Assembly (NCBI GenBank): GCA_028874315.1
Contig: JAPPKM010000046.1
Span: 364-34,837, forward strand
Length of the DNA: 34,474 bases
Reading direction: 5' to 3'
DNA from: Chloroflexota bacterium
GTDB lineage: Bacteria; Chloroflexota; UBA11872
Below are positions 34,176-34,474 of this stretch, piece by piece (position 1 is the stretch's first letter; every line of letters begins with the position of its first letter). The position numbers were made by a program, and so were the translations under genes. The notes below the pieces were generated by a model. That model was not told where the DNA came from. It saw nothing but the letters and a program-made list of their open reading frames with translations, and did not search any database.

Positions 34176-34474
34176 CTAGCCGGATCGGATTGCCGCGCGC
34201 AACGCGGCTTCCAGGTGTGGCTGGCGAAAGTCGTAGCCAATGTCGAGCAGTTTCCGCGGGACCATCCGCTGACTGGAAAGCAGCGCCTCGCGCGCGAAGT
34301 CGCCGAGCGCCGCTCGCAGGATTGGCGCCGGTACCGGCAGCATCACGGGCCGGCGCAGAGCCCGCCCCATGGTCTTGACGAATTCGCGGTTGGTCACCGT
34401 CTCAGACGCCGCCACGACTATCGGACCGCTGAGCGTCTCCCGCTGGAGCGCCAGACGGTAGACGCCCACGACGT
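34176..34474 (-). CDS. TIGR01777-family NAD(P)-dependent epimerase, C-terminal part (DUF1731), truncated by window end
   Basis: PVMLPVPAPILRAALGDFAREALLSSQRMVPRKLLDIGYDFRQPHLEAAL. Confidence 0.85.
   Translation of the reverse strand, partial: VVGVYRLALQRETLSGPIVVAASETVTNREFVKTMGRALRRPVMLPVPAPILRAALGDFAREALLSSQRMVPRKLLDIGYDFRQPHLEAALRAAIRSG

Noticed and set aside
1-34474. CRISPR array, transposon, prophage or toxin-antitoxin/defence island
   Set aside because: No regularly spaced repeats, transposase/integrase, phage structural genes or recognisable TA pairs were seen.

Overview
This 34.5 kb GC-rich bacterial window looks chromosomal and is densely coded. A Chloroflexota-like origin is my inference, from the Val/charged spacers in both solute-binding lipoproteins and the overall gene repertoire. 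From left to right: a low-quality contig edge (about 1-115); a Tat/lipoprotein sugar-type solute-binding protein; an aldo/keto reductase; an alpha/beta hydrolase; a branched-chain-amino-acid-type ABC transporter (livGFHM) with a convergent livK-like binding protein, separated by a strong hairpin; a threonine aldolase; a large (Alu-domain-containing) SRP RNA upstream of dnaX-ybaB-recR; an MBL-fold protein; a small lipoprotein; a ChrA transporter; DUF58 plus a transglutaminase-like membrane protein; three small membrane proteins; a Mug-type DNA glycosylase; hpt; an alpha/beta hydrolase-FAH-LarA-like-DUF1537 kinase-PdxA cluster; secG; an AddB/Cas4-like Fe-S nuclease; a GT2; tRNA-Pro(GGG); a PhyH-family oxygenase; an HpnB-like GT; a secreted 14-blade WD40 protein; and a truncated TIGR01777 epimerase. 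The observations most worth follow-up are: (i) a LarA-homolog + four-carbon acid sugar kinase + PdxA + FAH cluster suggesting a nickel-dependent hydroxyacid epimerisation step in a tetronate pathway; (ii) a TgpA-like transglutaminase whose catalytic Cys position reads Ser; (iii) two genes (PhyH, ChrA) whose conserved N-termini are in frame only with ATA or ATC start codons; (iv) a Cys-rich micro-ORF that enters the mug gene through a +1 'TGA C' junction. I saw no CRISPR array, transposase, integrase or defence island.
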